Source: CAVZCK01 sp963798805 (GTDB lineage Bacteria > Pseudomonadota > Alphaproteobacteria > Rhizobiales > Rhodomicrobiaceae). Taken from it: DNA of 64,000 nt. Under the pieces are notes generated by a model, which was not told where the DNA came from, did no database searches, and worked only from the letters and a program-made list of their open reading frames with translations. Where the stretch lies: NCBI GenBank assembly GCA_963798805.1, contig CAWCVC010000002.1, positions 930,001 to 994,000 of the forward strand, in the 5' to 3' direction. Numbering within the stretch: the stretch's first letter is position 1; each line of letters opens with the position of its first letter. Made by a program: the position numbers and the translations under genes. Positions 20,713-29,869 of the stretch are shown in pieces.

Positions 20713-21915
20713 ATGGGCCTGATCGCCGATGCGCTCGGCCGCGTCCAGCCGTCCCAAACCATCGCCGTGACTACCAAGGCGCGCGAGCTGAAAGCCGCCG
20801 GTCACGATGTCATCGGCCTGGGTGCCGGAGAGCCGGACTTCGATACGCCGGACAATATCAAAGAGGCGGCGATCAAGGCGATCCGCGAGGGGAAAACCAA
20901 ATACACCAATGTCGAGGGTATCCCCGAGCTGAAACAGGCGGTCTGCCGCAAGTTCGAGCGCGAGAACAGGCTGAGCTACAAGCCGAACCAGATCATCGTC
21001 TCGCCCGGTGGCAAGAAGGTCATCTTCAACGCCATGATGGCGACGATCAATCCCGGCGACGAGGTCGTCATTCCGGCGCCCTACTGGGTGTCCTACCCCG
21101 ATATCGTGTTGCTCGTCGGCGGCACTCCGGTTCCGGTGAACACCACGCTGGAAGACAAGTTCAAGATGCGCCCCGAGGCGCTCGAGGCGGCGATCACCCC
21201 AAGAACCAAATGGCTGATCTTCAACCATCCCTCGAACCCGACCGGCGCGGCCTATACGCGCGACGAGTTGAAGGCGCTGACGGACGTGCTGATGCGGCAC
21301 CCGCATGTCTGGGTGCTGTCGGACGACATGTATGAGCATCTCGTCTATGACGATTATCAGTTCGTCACGCCGGCCGAGGTCGAGCCGGGCCTTTACGAGC
21401 GCACGCTCACCATGAACGGGGTCTCGAAGGCCTACGCCATGACCGGCTGGCGCATCGGCTATGCCGGGGGGCCGGAGGTGCTGATCAAGGCGATGACCAA
21501 GCTCCAGTCGCAAACGACATCGAACCCGTCCTCCATCAGCCAGTGGGCCTCGGTCGAAGCTCTGAACGGACCGCAGGACTTCCTGAAAGAGCGGGCGCAG
21601 GTGTTCAAGGAGCGGCGCGATCTCGTCGTCTCGATGCTCAACCAGGCGCGCGGCATCAGCTGTCCGACGCCGGAGGGCGCTTTCTACGTCTATCCCTCCT
21701 GCAAGGGCTGCATCGGCAAGACCAGCGCCAAGGGCAAGCCGATCGGCACGGACGAGGATTTCGTCACCGCGCTGCTGGAGGAAGAGGGCGTCGCGGTGGT
21801 GCAAGGCGCCGCCTTCGGGCTCTCGCCATTCTTCCGCATCTCCTATGCGACCTCGACACAGGCGCTCGAGGAAGCCTGCAGCCGCATCCAGCGGTTCTGC
21901 GCCGAACTGCGCTAA
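20713..21915 (+). CDS. Aspartate aminotransferase (class I, PLP-dependent)
   Basis: A 400-residue class I aminotransferase of the alphaproteobacterial AatA type. It has the N-terminal LGAGEPDFDTPDNIK, the cofactor-binding NHPSNPTGAAYT, the Schiff-base Lys239 in GVSKAYAMTGWRIGY, and the carboxylate-binding Arg in FFRISYATS. It exchanges the amino group between aspartate and 2-oxoglutarate; related enzymes also take prephenate or aromatic acids. GGAGG lies 5 bases before ATG 20713. It is intact, unlike the four-gene locus that follows about 110 bases downstream. Confidence 0.94.
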   Translation: MGLIADALGRVQPSQTIAVTTKARELKAAGHDVIGLGAGEPDFDTPDNIKEAAIKAIREGKTKYTNVEGIPELKQAVCRKFERENRLSYKPNQIIVSPGGKKVIFNAMMATINPGDEVVIPAPYWVSYPDIVLLVGGTPVPVNTTLEDKFKMRPEALEAAITPRTKWLIFNHPSNPTGAAYTRDELKALTDVLMRHPHVWVLSDDMYEHLVYDDYQFVTPAEVEPGLYERTLTMNGVSKAYAMTGWRIGYAGGPEVLIKAMTKLQSQTTSNPSSISQWASVEALNGPQDFLKERAQVFKERRDLVVSMLNQARGISCPTPEGAFYVYPSCKGCIGKTSAKGKPIGTDEDFVTALLEEEGVAVVQGAAFGLSPFFRISYATSTQALEEACSRIQRFCAELR

Positions 21916-22022
21916 GCTCATGGCGCGCCTTCAGCGCGGGCGAGCAAATGATAGCATCCGCGGTCAGCTTCAGGCCGCGGACGCTCCGGCAGAATGAAAT
22001 CAATCTAAGTCAAGGCTGACCA

Positions 22023-23076
22023 ATGGAACCGTCGCGGCAGAAGGTGCTGATGATCGACGGGCCGCGTGAGGTCAGCTTTCATGATCGCCCCCTACCCGCT
22101 CCCGGCCCCCAGGACGTTGTTGTCCGGCCACTGCTCTCGACCTTCAAGCACGGCACCGAGATGATGGCCTATTCGGGCAACAGCCCGTTTGCCGGCCGGA
22201 CCTTCAATTCTGCCTTGCGCCTCTTCGAAGACCGCGCCGGAGCCGAAGGCTTCTATCCGCGGCCGGTGGGCAGCATGATGGTGGGCGAGGTCGCGTGGGC
22301 CGGCGCCGATGCAAGAAGGTTGATGATCGGTGAACGCGTCTATGCGCTGGGCGCCGATCGCCGACGGCATGTTCTCCCGGCGGCGAGCGTCGAGCCGCTC
22401 GGCGGGCTGATGCCGCAGGAGGCACTGTGCATCGACCCGGCGAGCTTCGCACTCGGCGCGGTGATCGATGGGGCGATCGCAGCGTCGGACACCGTGTTCG
22501 TCACCGGACTCGGCGCGATTGGGCTCTTCGTTATCCAATATTGCAACGCGCTCGGAGCGCGGGTCATTGCTGCGTCGACCTTTGAGAAGCGACGCAAGCT
22601 TGCCGCCGCATTGGGTGCCTCAGAGGTCTACGACCCGGAAACCCACCCCGATCTGGCCCGCCTGATCAAGGAAAACACGGGCGGGGTCAACGCATCCATC
22701 GAATGTTCAGGAAATATCGGCACACTTCATCAAGCGATCAGGGCCACGCGTCGGATGCGGGCGCGTGGTCTGCGTAGGCTTTTACGGGCCGGCCGACAGC
22801 CGGCTTAATCTCGGAGAGGAGTTCTTTCACAACCGGATTTCGCTGCTCGCATCATTACCGGCGCTGAGCTGGAACAACCCGACGCGCGGGGAGCCGGCGC
22901 TTTATGCGAAGGACCTGCAGCGCCGGGTGGCGCGTGATTTCGAGGCGAAAAGGCTAAGGCCGGACGGCATTCTCGATCCGGTCCTGCCCTTCGAGGACGC
23001 TGTGAGAGCCGTGGACATGATCGCGGTCGCGCCCGAAAGTGTGGTGAAAATTGTCCTCAGACACCGGGAGCGGTAA
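22023..23076 (+). pseudogene. Zinc-type medium-chain dehydrogenase, frameshifted
   Basis: A medium-chain dehydrogenase/reductase broken near 22756-22761. The first frame gives the catalytic half (PLPAPGPQDVVVRPLLST) and the Rossmann fold (VFVTGLGAIGLFVIQYCNALGARVI) to IRATRRM. The second frame picks up with VVCVGFYGPADSRLNLGEEF and ends at 23076. Removing one base, for example from the GGG at 22759-22761, restores a 350-residue protein, normal for the family. The closest general group is Zn-dependent dehydrogenases that act on sugars or polyols; the substrate is unknown. It opens the four-gene glycan-like locus. Confidence 0.8.
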
Positions 23077-23202
23077 AACTGGTTACAAAATTGAACCTTC
23101 CGGCGTGTCGAGAGTCTAGGCCAAATGACATAGGCCGAATACCGGATGTGGAGGTGGGCCGAGTTAGGGCATCGATAGGCTGGGGTGGAGTAACGGGGCA
23201 CC

Positions 23203-23968
23203 ATGAATAACCACGCAAAAATCAACGTCACCTTTCCTGTTCTCAATGAGGAAAAGCAGCTCGCGGAGTCCGTCGAGCGCACAGTCGCCTATTGCGCTGC
23301 GGAGGGGCTCGATATCGGGGAATTCTGCGTCGCGGACAACGGCTCGTCGGACCGGACCCCGGAAATCGGGCGGGCGCTCGCGGCGCGTTATGACAATGTC
23401 CGCTATCTGAGCGTCGGGAAGCGTGGTTTCGGGCTGGCGCTGAAGACGGCCTGGGCGCGGTCGGATGCCGATTTCGTCGGCTATATGGATGTCGACCTCG
23501 CCACCGACCTCCGGCATTTGAAAGAAGTCCACGATCTGATCGCCCACGGCGCCGATTACGATCTCTATCTCGGCTCGCGCCTGAAACGCGGCGCCGCCGT
23601 GCAGAACCGCACGCTCCTGCGCGCCTTTACCTCGCGCGCCTTCAACACGCTGCTCCACGCCAGGCTCGGCGTCTCCTTCTCCGATGCCATGTGCGGCTTC
23701 AAATTTGTCAGACGCTCGCTCTATGCGAGCCTCGCAAACGAGTTCGACTTCTCCGACGACTGGTTCTTCGCCACACAGCTCGCCGTGCGCGCCGAATGGG
23801 TGGGGCGCGAAGATCCTCGACATGCCGGTTGTGTGGACCGATCAGCCGGACTCGAAGTCCTCGGCGCGTCTGATCAACCTTTCCTTGCTCTATCTCTCCG
23901 GGATCTCGGAGCTGAAAGACGAAATGCGGCGGTTCAAGCAGCTGAGCCCTGTCACCGCGCGGACATAG
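23203..23968 (+). pseudogene. DPM-like family 2 glycosyltransferase, frameshifted near its 3' end
   Basis: A GT-A fold enzyme of the dolichyl/polyprenyl-phosphate sugar transferase kind. It has the opening INVTFPVLNEEKQLAESV, nucleotide-binding FCVADNGSSDRT, the metal-binding DVD in GYMDVDLATD, and the acceptor-site stretch DAMCGFKFVRRSL. At 23802-23805 (GGGG) the frame breaks. The true C-terminus (AKILDMPVVWTDQPDSKSSARL and onward) continues one frame over to a TAG at 23966-23968. Repaired, it has 254 residues and no membrane helix. The FAD oxidoreductase starts 15 bases later, so the two are co-transcribed. It probably adds a sugar from a nucleotide sugar to a lipid-phosphate carrier. Confidence 0.82.
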
Positions 23969-23983
23969 GGGGCATCGCGGCGG

Positions 23984-25144
23984 ATGGACTATGCGCATCT
24001 CATCATCGGTGGCGGGGTCTATGGCTGCTATGTCGCTTTGCGGCTTGCGGAGCTTTGCGGCGGCGAGAACGTCGCCATCATCGAGCGCGAAGCCGATCTT
24101 CTGCGCCGCGCCTCCTACAACAATCAGGCGCGCGTGCATAATGGCTATCACTATCCGCGCAGCATTCTGACGGGCTTGCGCTCGCGGGTGAACGCACCGC
24201 GCTTCCTTGCCGAGTTCGGGGACAGCATTTTCTCCGATTTTGAGCAGTATTATGCCATCGCGCGGCGGCGATCGAACGTCACGCCCAGCCAGTTCGAACA
24301 GTTCTGCCGGCGCATCAGCGCGGATCTGAAGCCGGCGCCGCACCGCGTGCGGGCGCTCTTCGACGACGATCTCATCGAGGCCGTCTACGCCGTCACCGAA
24401 TATGTCTTCGACGCCGACCGACTGCGCCGATCTCTGCGCGAGCGTATCGAGGCGAGCGGCATCAGGGTGTTCTTCGAAACCGAGGCGGTGGCGATCGCCG
24501 CCGCCGGCAGCGGGCACGCTTCCGACAACACGGAGGTCGAGCTGAGACACCGGCCATCCGGGCTGAGACATTCTCTGAGGGGCTACTTCGTCTATAATTG
24601 CACCTATTCCAAGCTGAACGAGGTGCTCGCCCGGAGTGGCCTCCAGACCATCCGGCTACGTCATGAGGCGACCGAAATGGCGCTGATCGCGCCGCCACCG
24701 GCCCTCGACCATCTCAGCGTCACCGTAATGTGCGGTCCGTTCTTCTCGATGATGCCGTTTCCGGCATGCGGCCTGGCATCGCTCAGCCATGTGAGCTACA
24801 CGCCGCATTATGGCTGGTCGGACGATCCTGGCGATGCTCGGGAAAGCCGCCATGAGCCCTCCTTTCCGCTCGCCTCGCGCTTCGACCGGATGTGGCGTGA
24901 TGCGGCGCGCTATCTGCCGGCGCTGCGCGATGCCCGCCATGTGGAGTTGCTCTGGGAGGTCAAGACCATCCTGCCGCAAAGCGATGCCAATGATAGCCGG
25001 CCGATTCTGTTCAAGCGCGATCCCGGTCTGCCCAACGTGATCTCGCTGCTGGGCGGCAAGATCGACAATATCTACGATCTCGACGATCTCTTTGCGGGCG
25101 TGCTTGGACGCCAGCCCGCCTTCACTCCGGCCTTGGCAGGATGA
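23984..25144 (+). CDS. FAD-dependent oxidoreductase (DAO-like) of a glycan-type locus
   Basis: A 386-residue protein with an N-terminal Rossmann dinucleotide site (HLIIGGGVYGCYVALRLAEL), an acidic residue ending the second strand (VAIIEREADLLRRAS) and the conserved NQARVHNGYHYPRS. This pattern is seen in DAO-fold flavoproteins found beside sugar genes. The C-terminal FAD loop appears as NVISLLGGKIDNIYDLDDL. It is the only intact gene of the locus. Its stop overlaps the ATG of the following glycosyltransferase by 4 bases (ATGA, 25141-25144), which argues for a shared product. The substrate, possibly a lipid-linked or nucleotide sugar, is not known. Confidence 0.8.
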   Translation: MDYAHLIIGGGVYGCYVALRLAELCGGENVAIIEREADLLRRASYNNQARVHNGYHYPRSILTGLRSRVNAPRFLAEFGDSIFSDFEQYYAIARRRSNVTPSQFEQFCRRISADLKPAPHRVRALFDDDLIEAVYAVTEYVFDADRLRRSLRERIEASGIRVFFETEAVAIAAAGSGHASDNTEVELRHRPSGLRHSLRGYFVYNCTYSKLNEVLARSGLQTIRLRHEATEMALIAPPPALDHLSVTVMCGPFFSMMPFPACGLASLSHVSYTPHYGWSDDPGDARESRHEPSFPLASRFDRMWRDAARYLPALRDARHVELLWEVKTILPQSDANDSRPILFKRDPGLPNVISLLGGKIDNIYDLDDLFAGVLGRQPAFTPALAG

Positions 25145-26161
25145 GACACGACCTTCTCGTTTCCGTCATCATTCCGCTCGAGAATGATTGCGACATTCTC
25201 CCGGACTTCGCCGGCGAGATCGACGAGGTCATGCAGAAGTCATTTCGGCAATTACGAGTTGATCTTCGTCGACGACGGCTCGGTGGACGGCACGCGCTCG
25301 TTCTTCGCGCGAGCCAGGCGGGAAATCCAGAATTTCCGCTATTTCCGGCTGACGCGGCCGTTCGGCTTCGAAGCGGCGATCGCCTGCGGGCTCGAACAGG
25401 CCATCGGGGACATCATCGTCGTGCTCAACCCGGCGACCGATCCACCTTCGCTCATCCCGCATTTTGCCGAAAAGGCGAGCGAGACCGATGGCGTCGTCAT
25501 CGGTGTGAAAACCGGACGCGTGAACCGGACGCTCATCTACCGGGCGGCCTATCTTGTCTACTTCACCATATGCAAGATCTTCCTGGAGCGCACGCAGGTC
25601 TACGGCGCCACGCATCTCATCGGCCTGACCCGGACGGCCCTCAATGCGTTGCTCAAGATCAAGGACAGTTTTCGCTACGTTCGCGTGCTCGCCATGTATG
25701 CCGGCTTTGCCGTCACCAAGGTGCCTTACGAGCTGGTGAGCCGGCGGCAGCGGCCGCGCAGGCGACCCGTGCTTCCACTGCTCGCGGACGCCGGACATAT
25801 GATCGTGTCGAACTCCGACAGGCCGCTTCGGATTGCGGCGATGCTCTCGGCGCTCATGAGCGTGGCCGACTTCCTGTTCATTTTTTATGTCATCGCCGTC
25901 CGATTACTGTGGATCCACGTCGTACCCGGCTGGGCCTCCACCAATATGTTCAACTCCGTGATGTTCGGCGTGATATTTTTCGTGCTGGCCATGGTGTGCC
26001 AGTATCTGGCGCAGATCCGCAGCGAAATCAAAAGCCGACCGCTTTACGTGGTCCAGGCCGAGATCCAGAGCAATGTGATGCCGGGCCATGAGGCGATGCG
26101 GAACGTCGTGACTCATGAGGAACGCGCCGAGAGCTTAAGCGCCAAGCTAGCTGTGTCCTAA
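25141..26161 (+). pseudogene. Membrane family 2 glycosyltransferase (GtrB/ArnC-like), frameshifted near its start
   Basis: The first frame gives the start (LLVSVIIPLENDCDILPDFA) up to MQKSF. The body continues one frame over with GNYELIFVDDGSVDGT. Dropping one T from the TTT at 25243-25245 restores a 339-residue protein. Two C-terminal transmembrane helices (VADFLFIFYVIAVRLL and MFGVIFFVLAMVCQYLA) place it with polyprenyl-phosphate sugar transferases. The usual DxD stretch (DADLQDPPEL-like) reads VVLNPATDPPSLIP, so the canonical metal-binding acids are replaced. It overlaps the FAD gene by 4 bases and ends the locus. Confidence 0.8.
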
Positions 26162-26638
26162 AAGCAGCAGATAAGCCGTGACCCGCAGCGGGACGCCGGT
26201 GCCGTACGCAGCAGGAAAAAGATCGTTATGATCGGGATGTGGTCTGAACGACCGCCGCAAATGCGTGTTATCCGATCGAGGGTCGACGCTTTCGGGCTAC
26301 GTCAAGCCTGCGGTCATCCCCATGTGGCGACGCGGCAATTGACGGCTCGGTGCGACTGGCACAAACTGAGGGAAAGGCCGCTGATTGTTCAGGTCGGGTT
26401 CAGGCCAAAAGATCAGCCTTTAAGTAAGGCTGTGCCGCGAGTGAGACGTGCCGCTCGCCATTGTTCGAAGCCTGACAGAGTTGGCTTTTGCCCCGAGATG
26501 AGGGTTCGCTTGTGAAGCGCAAATGGCGTACAATCTTAAAAATACGCGCCTATATAAAAGCCAGGGAGGATTTTGGGAGCAATTCGAAGGGAGAGTGGTT
26601 CCCCTATCGACCGCATCTCTCAACAATCGAGTGGTGGA
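26162..26638. other. Gene-free region upstream of prkA
   Basis: No protein gene is supported here. The stretch is less GC-rich than its surroundings, especially near 26520-26570, where CTATATAAAAG lies about 70 bases before the prkA start and could be a -10 region. No good sigma-54 site (TGGCAC with TTGC) and no GGAAC/CGTT stress-sigma promoter was found by eye. Confidence 0.4.
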
Positions 26639-28585
26639 ATGAAGCCCGCTGACGAAATTTTCGACCTGTATGCGGAAAGCTACGGTCGGCAAAAGCAGAG
26701 CCAGATGGATCTCAAGCAGTTCCTGGAAAGTTGCCGGGAAGATCTAATGCTCTACGCTTCGGCCGCTGAGAGAATGCTAACAGCAATCGGCGACCCGAAA
26801 ATCATAGACACTGCGGCAGACGAGCGAATGGGCCGGATCTTTATGAACCGGACCATCAAAGTCTATCCGTCGTTTAAGGAATTCTATGGACTGGAAGACA
26901 CCATCGAGCGGATCGTCAGCTACTTCCGGCATGCCGCTCAAGGGCTCGAGGAGCGCAAGCAGATCCTTTACCTGCTCGGTCCCGTCGGCGGCGGTAAATC
27001 CTCGCTTGCCGAGCGTTTGAAAGAGCTGATGGAGCGCTGCCCGGTCTACGTTCTCAAAGCCGGGGATGAGGTCAGCCCGGTCTTCGAGAGCCCGCTGGGC
27101 CTGTTCGATCCCAATTCGATGGCGAACGTTCTCGAGGACAAATACGGCATCCCGCCGCGCAAGCTTAACGGTCATATGTCGCCCTGGGCGATCAAGCGGC
27201 TCGACGAGTTCGGCGGCGATATCTCTAAATTCTCCGTTGTCAAAGTCTACCCCTCGCGCCTGCGCCAGGTCTGCGTGGCCAAGACCGAGCCGGGTGACGA
27301 AAATAACCAGGACGTCTCCGCGCTCGTCGGCAAGGTCGATATCCGAAAGCTGGAGTTCTTCGGCCAGAATGATGCGGACGCCTACTCCTATAGTGGAGGG
27401 CTCAACAGGACGACGCAGGGTCTGCTCGAATTCGTCGAGATGTTCAAGGCCCCCCTCAAGATGCTGCACCCGCTGCTGACCGCGACTCAGGAAGGCAGCT
27501 ATGTCGGCACCGAGAATGTCGGCTCGATCCCCTATCAGGGAATCATCATCGCGCACTCGAACGAGTCCGAATGGCGCGCCTTCCGCTCCAACCGCAACAA
27601 CGAAGCTTTTCTCGACCGTATTTGCGTAGTGCAGGTGCCCTATTGCCTGCGGGTGACGGAAGAGAAGAAGATCTACGAGAAGCTGTTGTCGCGGAGTGAA
27701 CTGGTCGACTCGCCTTGCGCGCCTGGTACGCTGGAAATGCTGGCGAAGTTTTCGGTTCTGACGCGCCTCAAAGAGCACGAAAACTCCAATCTCTACTCCA
27801 AGTTGCGCGTCTATGATGGCGAAAGCCTGAAAGACACCGACCCGCACGCCAAGACGGTGCAGGAATACCGCGATGCGGCCGGGGTGACCGAAGGCATGGA
27901 CGGGGCGTCGACGCGGTTCGCCTATAAGGTGCTGTCGGAGACCTTCAATTTCGATACGCAGGAAGTCGCCGCCGACCCGGTCCACCTGATGTATGTGCTG
28001 GAACAGGCGATCCGCCGCGAGCAGTTGCCCGAGGAAACCGAGGACCGCTACCTGGAGTTTATCAAGGAAGAGCTGGCGCCGCGTTATGCGGAGTTCATCG
28101 GCAACGAGATTCAGAAGGCCTATCTCGAATCCTATCACGAATACGGGCAGAATCTGTTCGACCGCTATGTGGCTTACGCCGACGCTTGGATCGAGGATCA
28201 GGACTTCAAGGATCCGGACACCGGCCAGCTCATGGACCGTTCCCTGCTCGACAAGGAGCTGTCGAAGATCGAGAAGCCGGCCGGCATCGCCAATCCGAAG
28301 GACTTCCGCTACGAGGTGGTGAAGTTCTCACTGCGGGCGAGAGCGCGCAACTCCGGCAAGAACCCGTCATGGACCTCTTATGAGAAGATCCGTGATGTAA
28401 TCGAGCGGCGCATGTTCAGTCAGGTCGAGGATCTGCTGCCGGTCATCAGTTTCGGCGCCAAGAAGGACGGCGAGACTGAGAAGAAGCACAATGAGTTCGT
28501 CGAGCGCATGGTGGCGCGTAAATATACGCCGCGTCAGGTCCGGCGACTGGTCGACTGGTACATGCGGGTCAAGAAATCCGGTTAA
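26639..28585 (+). CDS. prkA: PrkA-family serine protein kinase / AAA+ protein (YeaG type)
   Basis: A 648-residue protein (E. coli YeaG has 644) with the PrkA AAA domain in its first half. The Walker A motif GPVGGGKSS is at residues 114-122. The C-terminal PrkA domain includes YRDAAGVTEGMDGASTRF and VERMVARKYTPRQVRRLVDWY. PrkA proteins phosphorylate protein substrates on serine and act in starvation and stress responses. ATG 26639 is chosen because it gives the family's usual N-terminus (KPADEIFDLYAESYGRQKQ). The next gene starts 18 bases downstream, and the order prkA-yeaH-spoVR is the classical operon. Confidence 0.95.
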   Translation: MKPADEIFDLYAESYGRQKQSQMDLKQFLESCREDLMLYASAAERMLTAIGDPKIIDTAADERMGRIFMNRTIKVYPSFKEFYGLEDTIERIVSYFRHAAQGLEERKQILYLLGPVGGGKSSLAERLKELMERCPVYVLKAGDEVSPVFESPLGLFDPNSMANVLEDKYGIPPRKLNGHMSPWAIKRLDEFGGDISKFSVVKVYPSRLRQVCVAKTEPGDENNQDVSALVGKVDIRKLEFFGQNDADAYSYSGGLNRTTQGLLEFVEMFKAPLKMLHPLLTATQEGSYVGTENVGSIPYQGIIIAHSNESEWRAFRSNRNNEAFLDRICVVQVPYCLRVTEEKKIYEKLLSRSELVDSPCAPGTLEMLAKFSVLTRLKEHENSNLYSKLRVYDGESLKDTDPHAKTVQEYRDAAGVTEGMDGASTRFAYKVLSETFNFDTQEVAADPVHLMYVLEQAIRREQLPEETEDRYLEFIKEELAPRYAEFIGNEIQKAYLESYHEYGQNLFDRYVAYADAWIEDQDFKDPDTGQLMDRSLLDKELSKIEKPAGIANPKDFRYEVVKFSLRARARNSGKNPSWTSYEKIRDVIERRMFSQVEDLLPVISFGAKKDGETEKKHNEFVERMVARKYTPRQVRRLVDWYMRVKKSG

Positions 28586-28603
28586 GAGAGCCTCAGCGAG
28601 CGA

Positions 28604-29869
28604 ATGTACATTATCGACCGCCGTCTGAACCCCAAGGAGAAGAGCCTCGGCAACAGACAGCGCTTTATTCGCCGTGCCAGAGACGATATCCGCAATGCGG
28701 TGAACGAGGCGCTCAAGAAGCGGAAGGTCTCGGAGGCCGAGGGCGGCGAGAACATCCGCATCCGCTCCAAGAGCCTGCATGAGCCTTCCTTCAGCCTCGG
28801 CCGGGACGGCGCGCGCGATTTTGTTCTGCCCGGCAACAAGGACTATGTCGTCGGCGACACCATCCCGAAACCTCCGGAGGGAGCTGGCGGAGGCGGACCG
28901 CATGGCTCGCCCGACGGCTATGGTGACGACGACTTCGTCTTCACGCTTAGCAAGGAAGAGTTCCTCGACCTGTTCTTCGAGGATTTGAAGCTTCCCAATC
29001 TGGTCAAGACCAAGCTGAAGGACGTGCGATCGCCGACGCCGGTGCGCGCCGGCTTCACCACAGACGGCTCGCCGGCCAAGCTCAACCGCATCCGCACGAT
29101 GCGCAACAGCATCGCGCGCCGGATCGCATTGCGCCGGCCGAGCCTGGAGGAGATCGCCGAGGTCGAAGCCGCGCTGGAGGTCGCCGAAGCCGAAGTAAAG
29201 CCGGATGAGGTCAAGATCATGCAATTGCGGGCGCGCATCGCCCGCCTCAAGCATCTGCGCAAGACTGTCGCCTTCATCGATCCGTTCGACCTGAAATATA
29301 ACCGCTACGAGCGGCTGCCGAAGCCGATCACCCAGGCGGTGATGTTCTGCCTGATGGACACCTCCGCCTCGATGACCCAGTCGCTGAAGGACCTCGCCAA
29401 GCGGTTCTTCATGCTGCTGCACATCTTCCTGTCGCGGCATTATCGCGACGTCGATGTGGTCTTCATCCGGCATACGAGCGTCGCCAGCGAAGTCGACGAA
29501 GAGACTTTCTTCCGCTCGACCGAAACCGGCGGTACGGTGATTTCCAGCGCCTTCGAGGAGATGCGCAAGATCGTCGCCGAACGCTATCCGGCCGACGAAT
29601 GGAACATCTATGCCGCCCAGGCCTCGGATGGCGCCAACGATCTCGGTGATATGGCGCGCTGCATTGATATGCTCGATGAGGACATTCTGCCGCTCTGCCA
29701 GTATTTCGCCTATATCGAGGTCGGCACTCATATCAGCGAAAGCATCATCTGGGCCGGCTTCTCGCCGCTAATGGGCAAGCACCGGCATTTCGCCATGCGC
29801 CATGTTTCCTCGCCGGGCGATATTTACCCTGTCTTCCACGATCTGTTTTCCGATCCGGAAAGGCCCTGA
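28604..29869 (+). CDS. YeaH/YhbH family protein (DUF444), partner of PrkA
   Basis: A 421-residue DUF444 protein. The N-terminus (MYIIDRRLNPKEKSLGNRQRF) is typical. A Gly-rich stretch follows (PPEGAGGGGPHGSPDG), and the C-terminal half resembles a von Willebrand A domain with a MIDAS-like DTSASM at residues 252-257. It is thought to work with PrkA (YeaG) and SpoVR in a shared stress pathway; the molecular role is not settled. Its TGA is directly followed by the ATG of spoVR with no gap, so the two are translationally coupled. Confidence 0.94.
   Translation: MYIIDRRLNPKEKSLGNRQRFIRRARDDIRNAVNEALKKRKVSEAEGGENIRIRSKSLHEPSFSLGRDGARDFVLPGNKDYVVGDTIPKPPEGAGGGGPHGSPDGYGDDDFVFTLSKEEFLDLFFEDLKLPNLVKTKLKDVRSPTPVRAGFTTDGSPAKLNRIRTMRNSIARRIALRRPSLEEIAEVEAALEVAEAEVKPDEVKIMQLRARIARLKHLRKTVAFIDPFDLKYNRYERLPKPITQAVMFCLMDTSASMTQSLKDLAKRFFMLLHIFLSRHYRDVDVVFIRHTSVASEVDEETFFRSTETGGTVISSAFEEMRKIVAERYPADEWNIYAAQASDGANDLGDMARCIDMLDEDILPLCQYFAYIEVGTHISESIIWAGFSPLMGKHRHFAMRHVSSPGDIYPVFHDLFSDPERP

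Noticed and set aside
26320..26400. Sigma-54 promoter upstream of prkA (TGGCAC near 26358)
   Set aside because: The second element TTGC is absent at the required distance.
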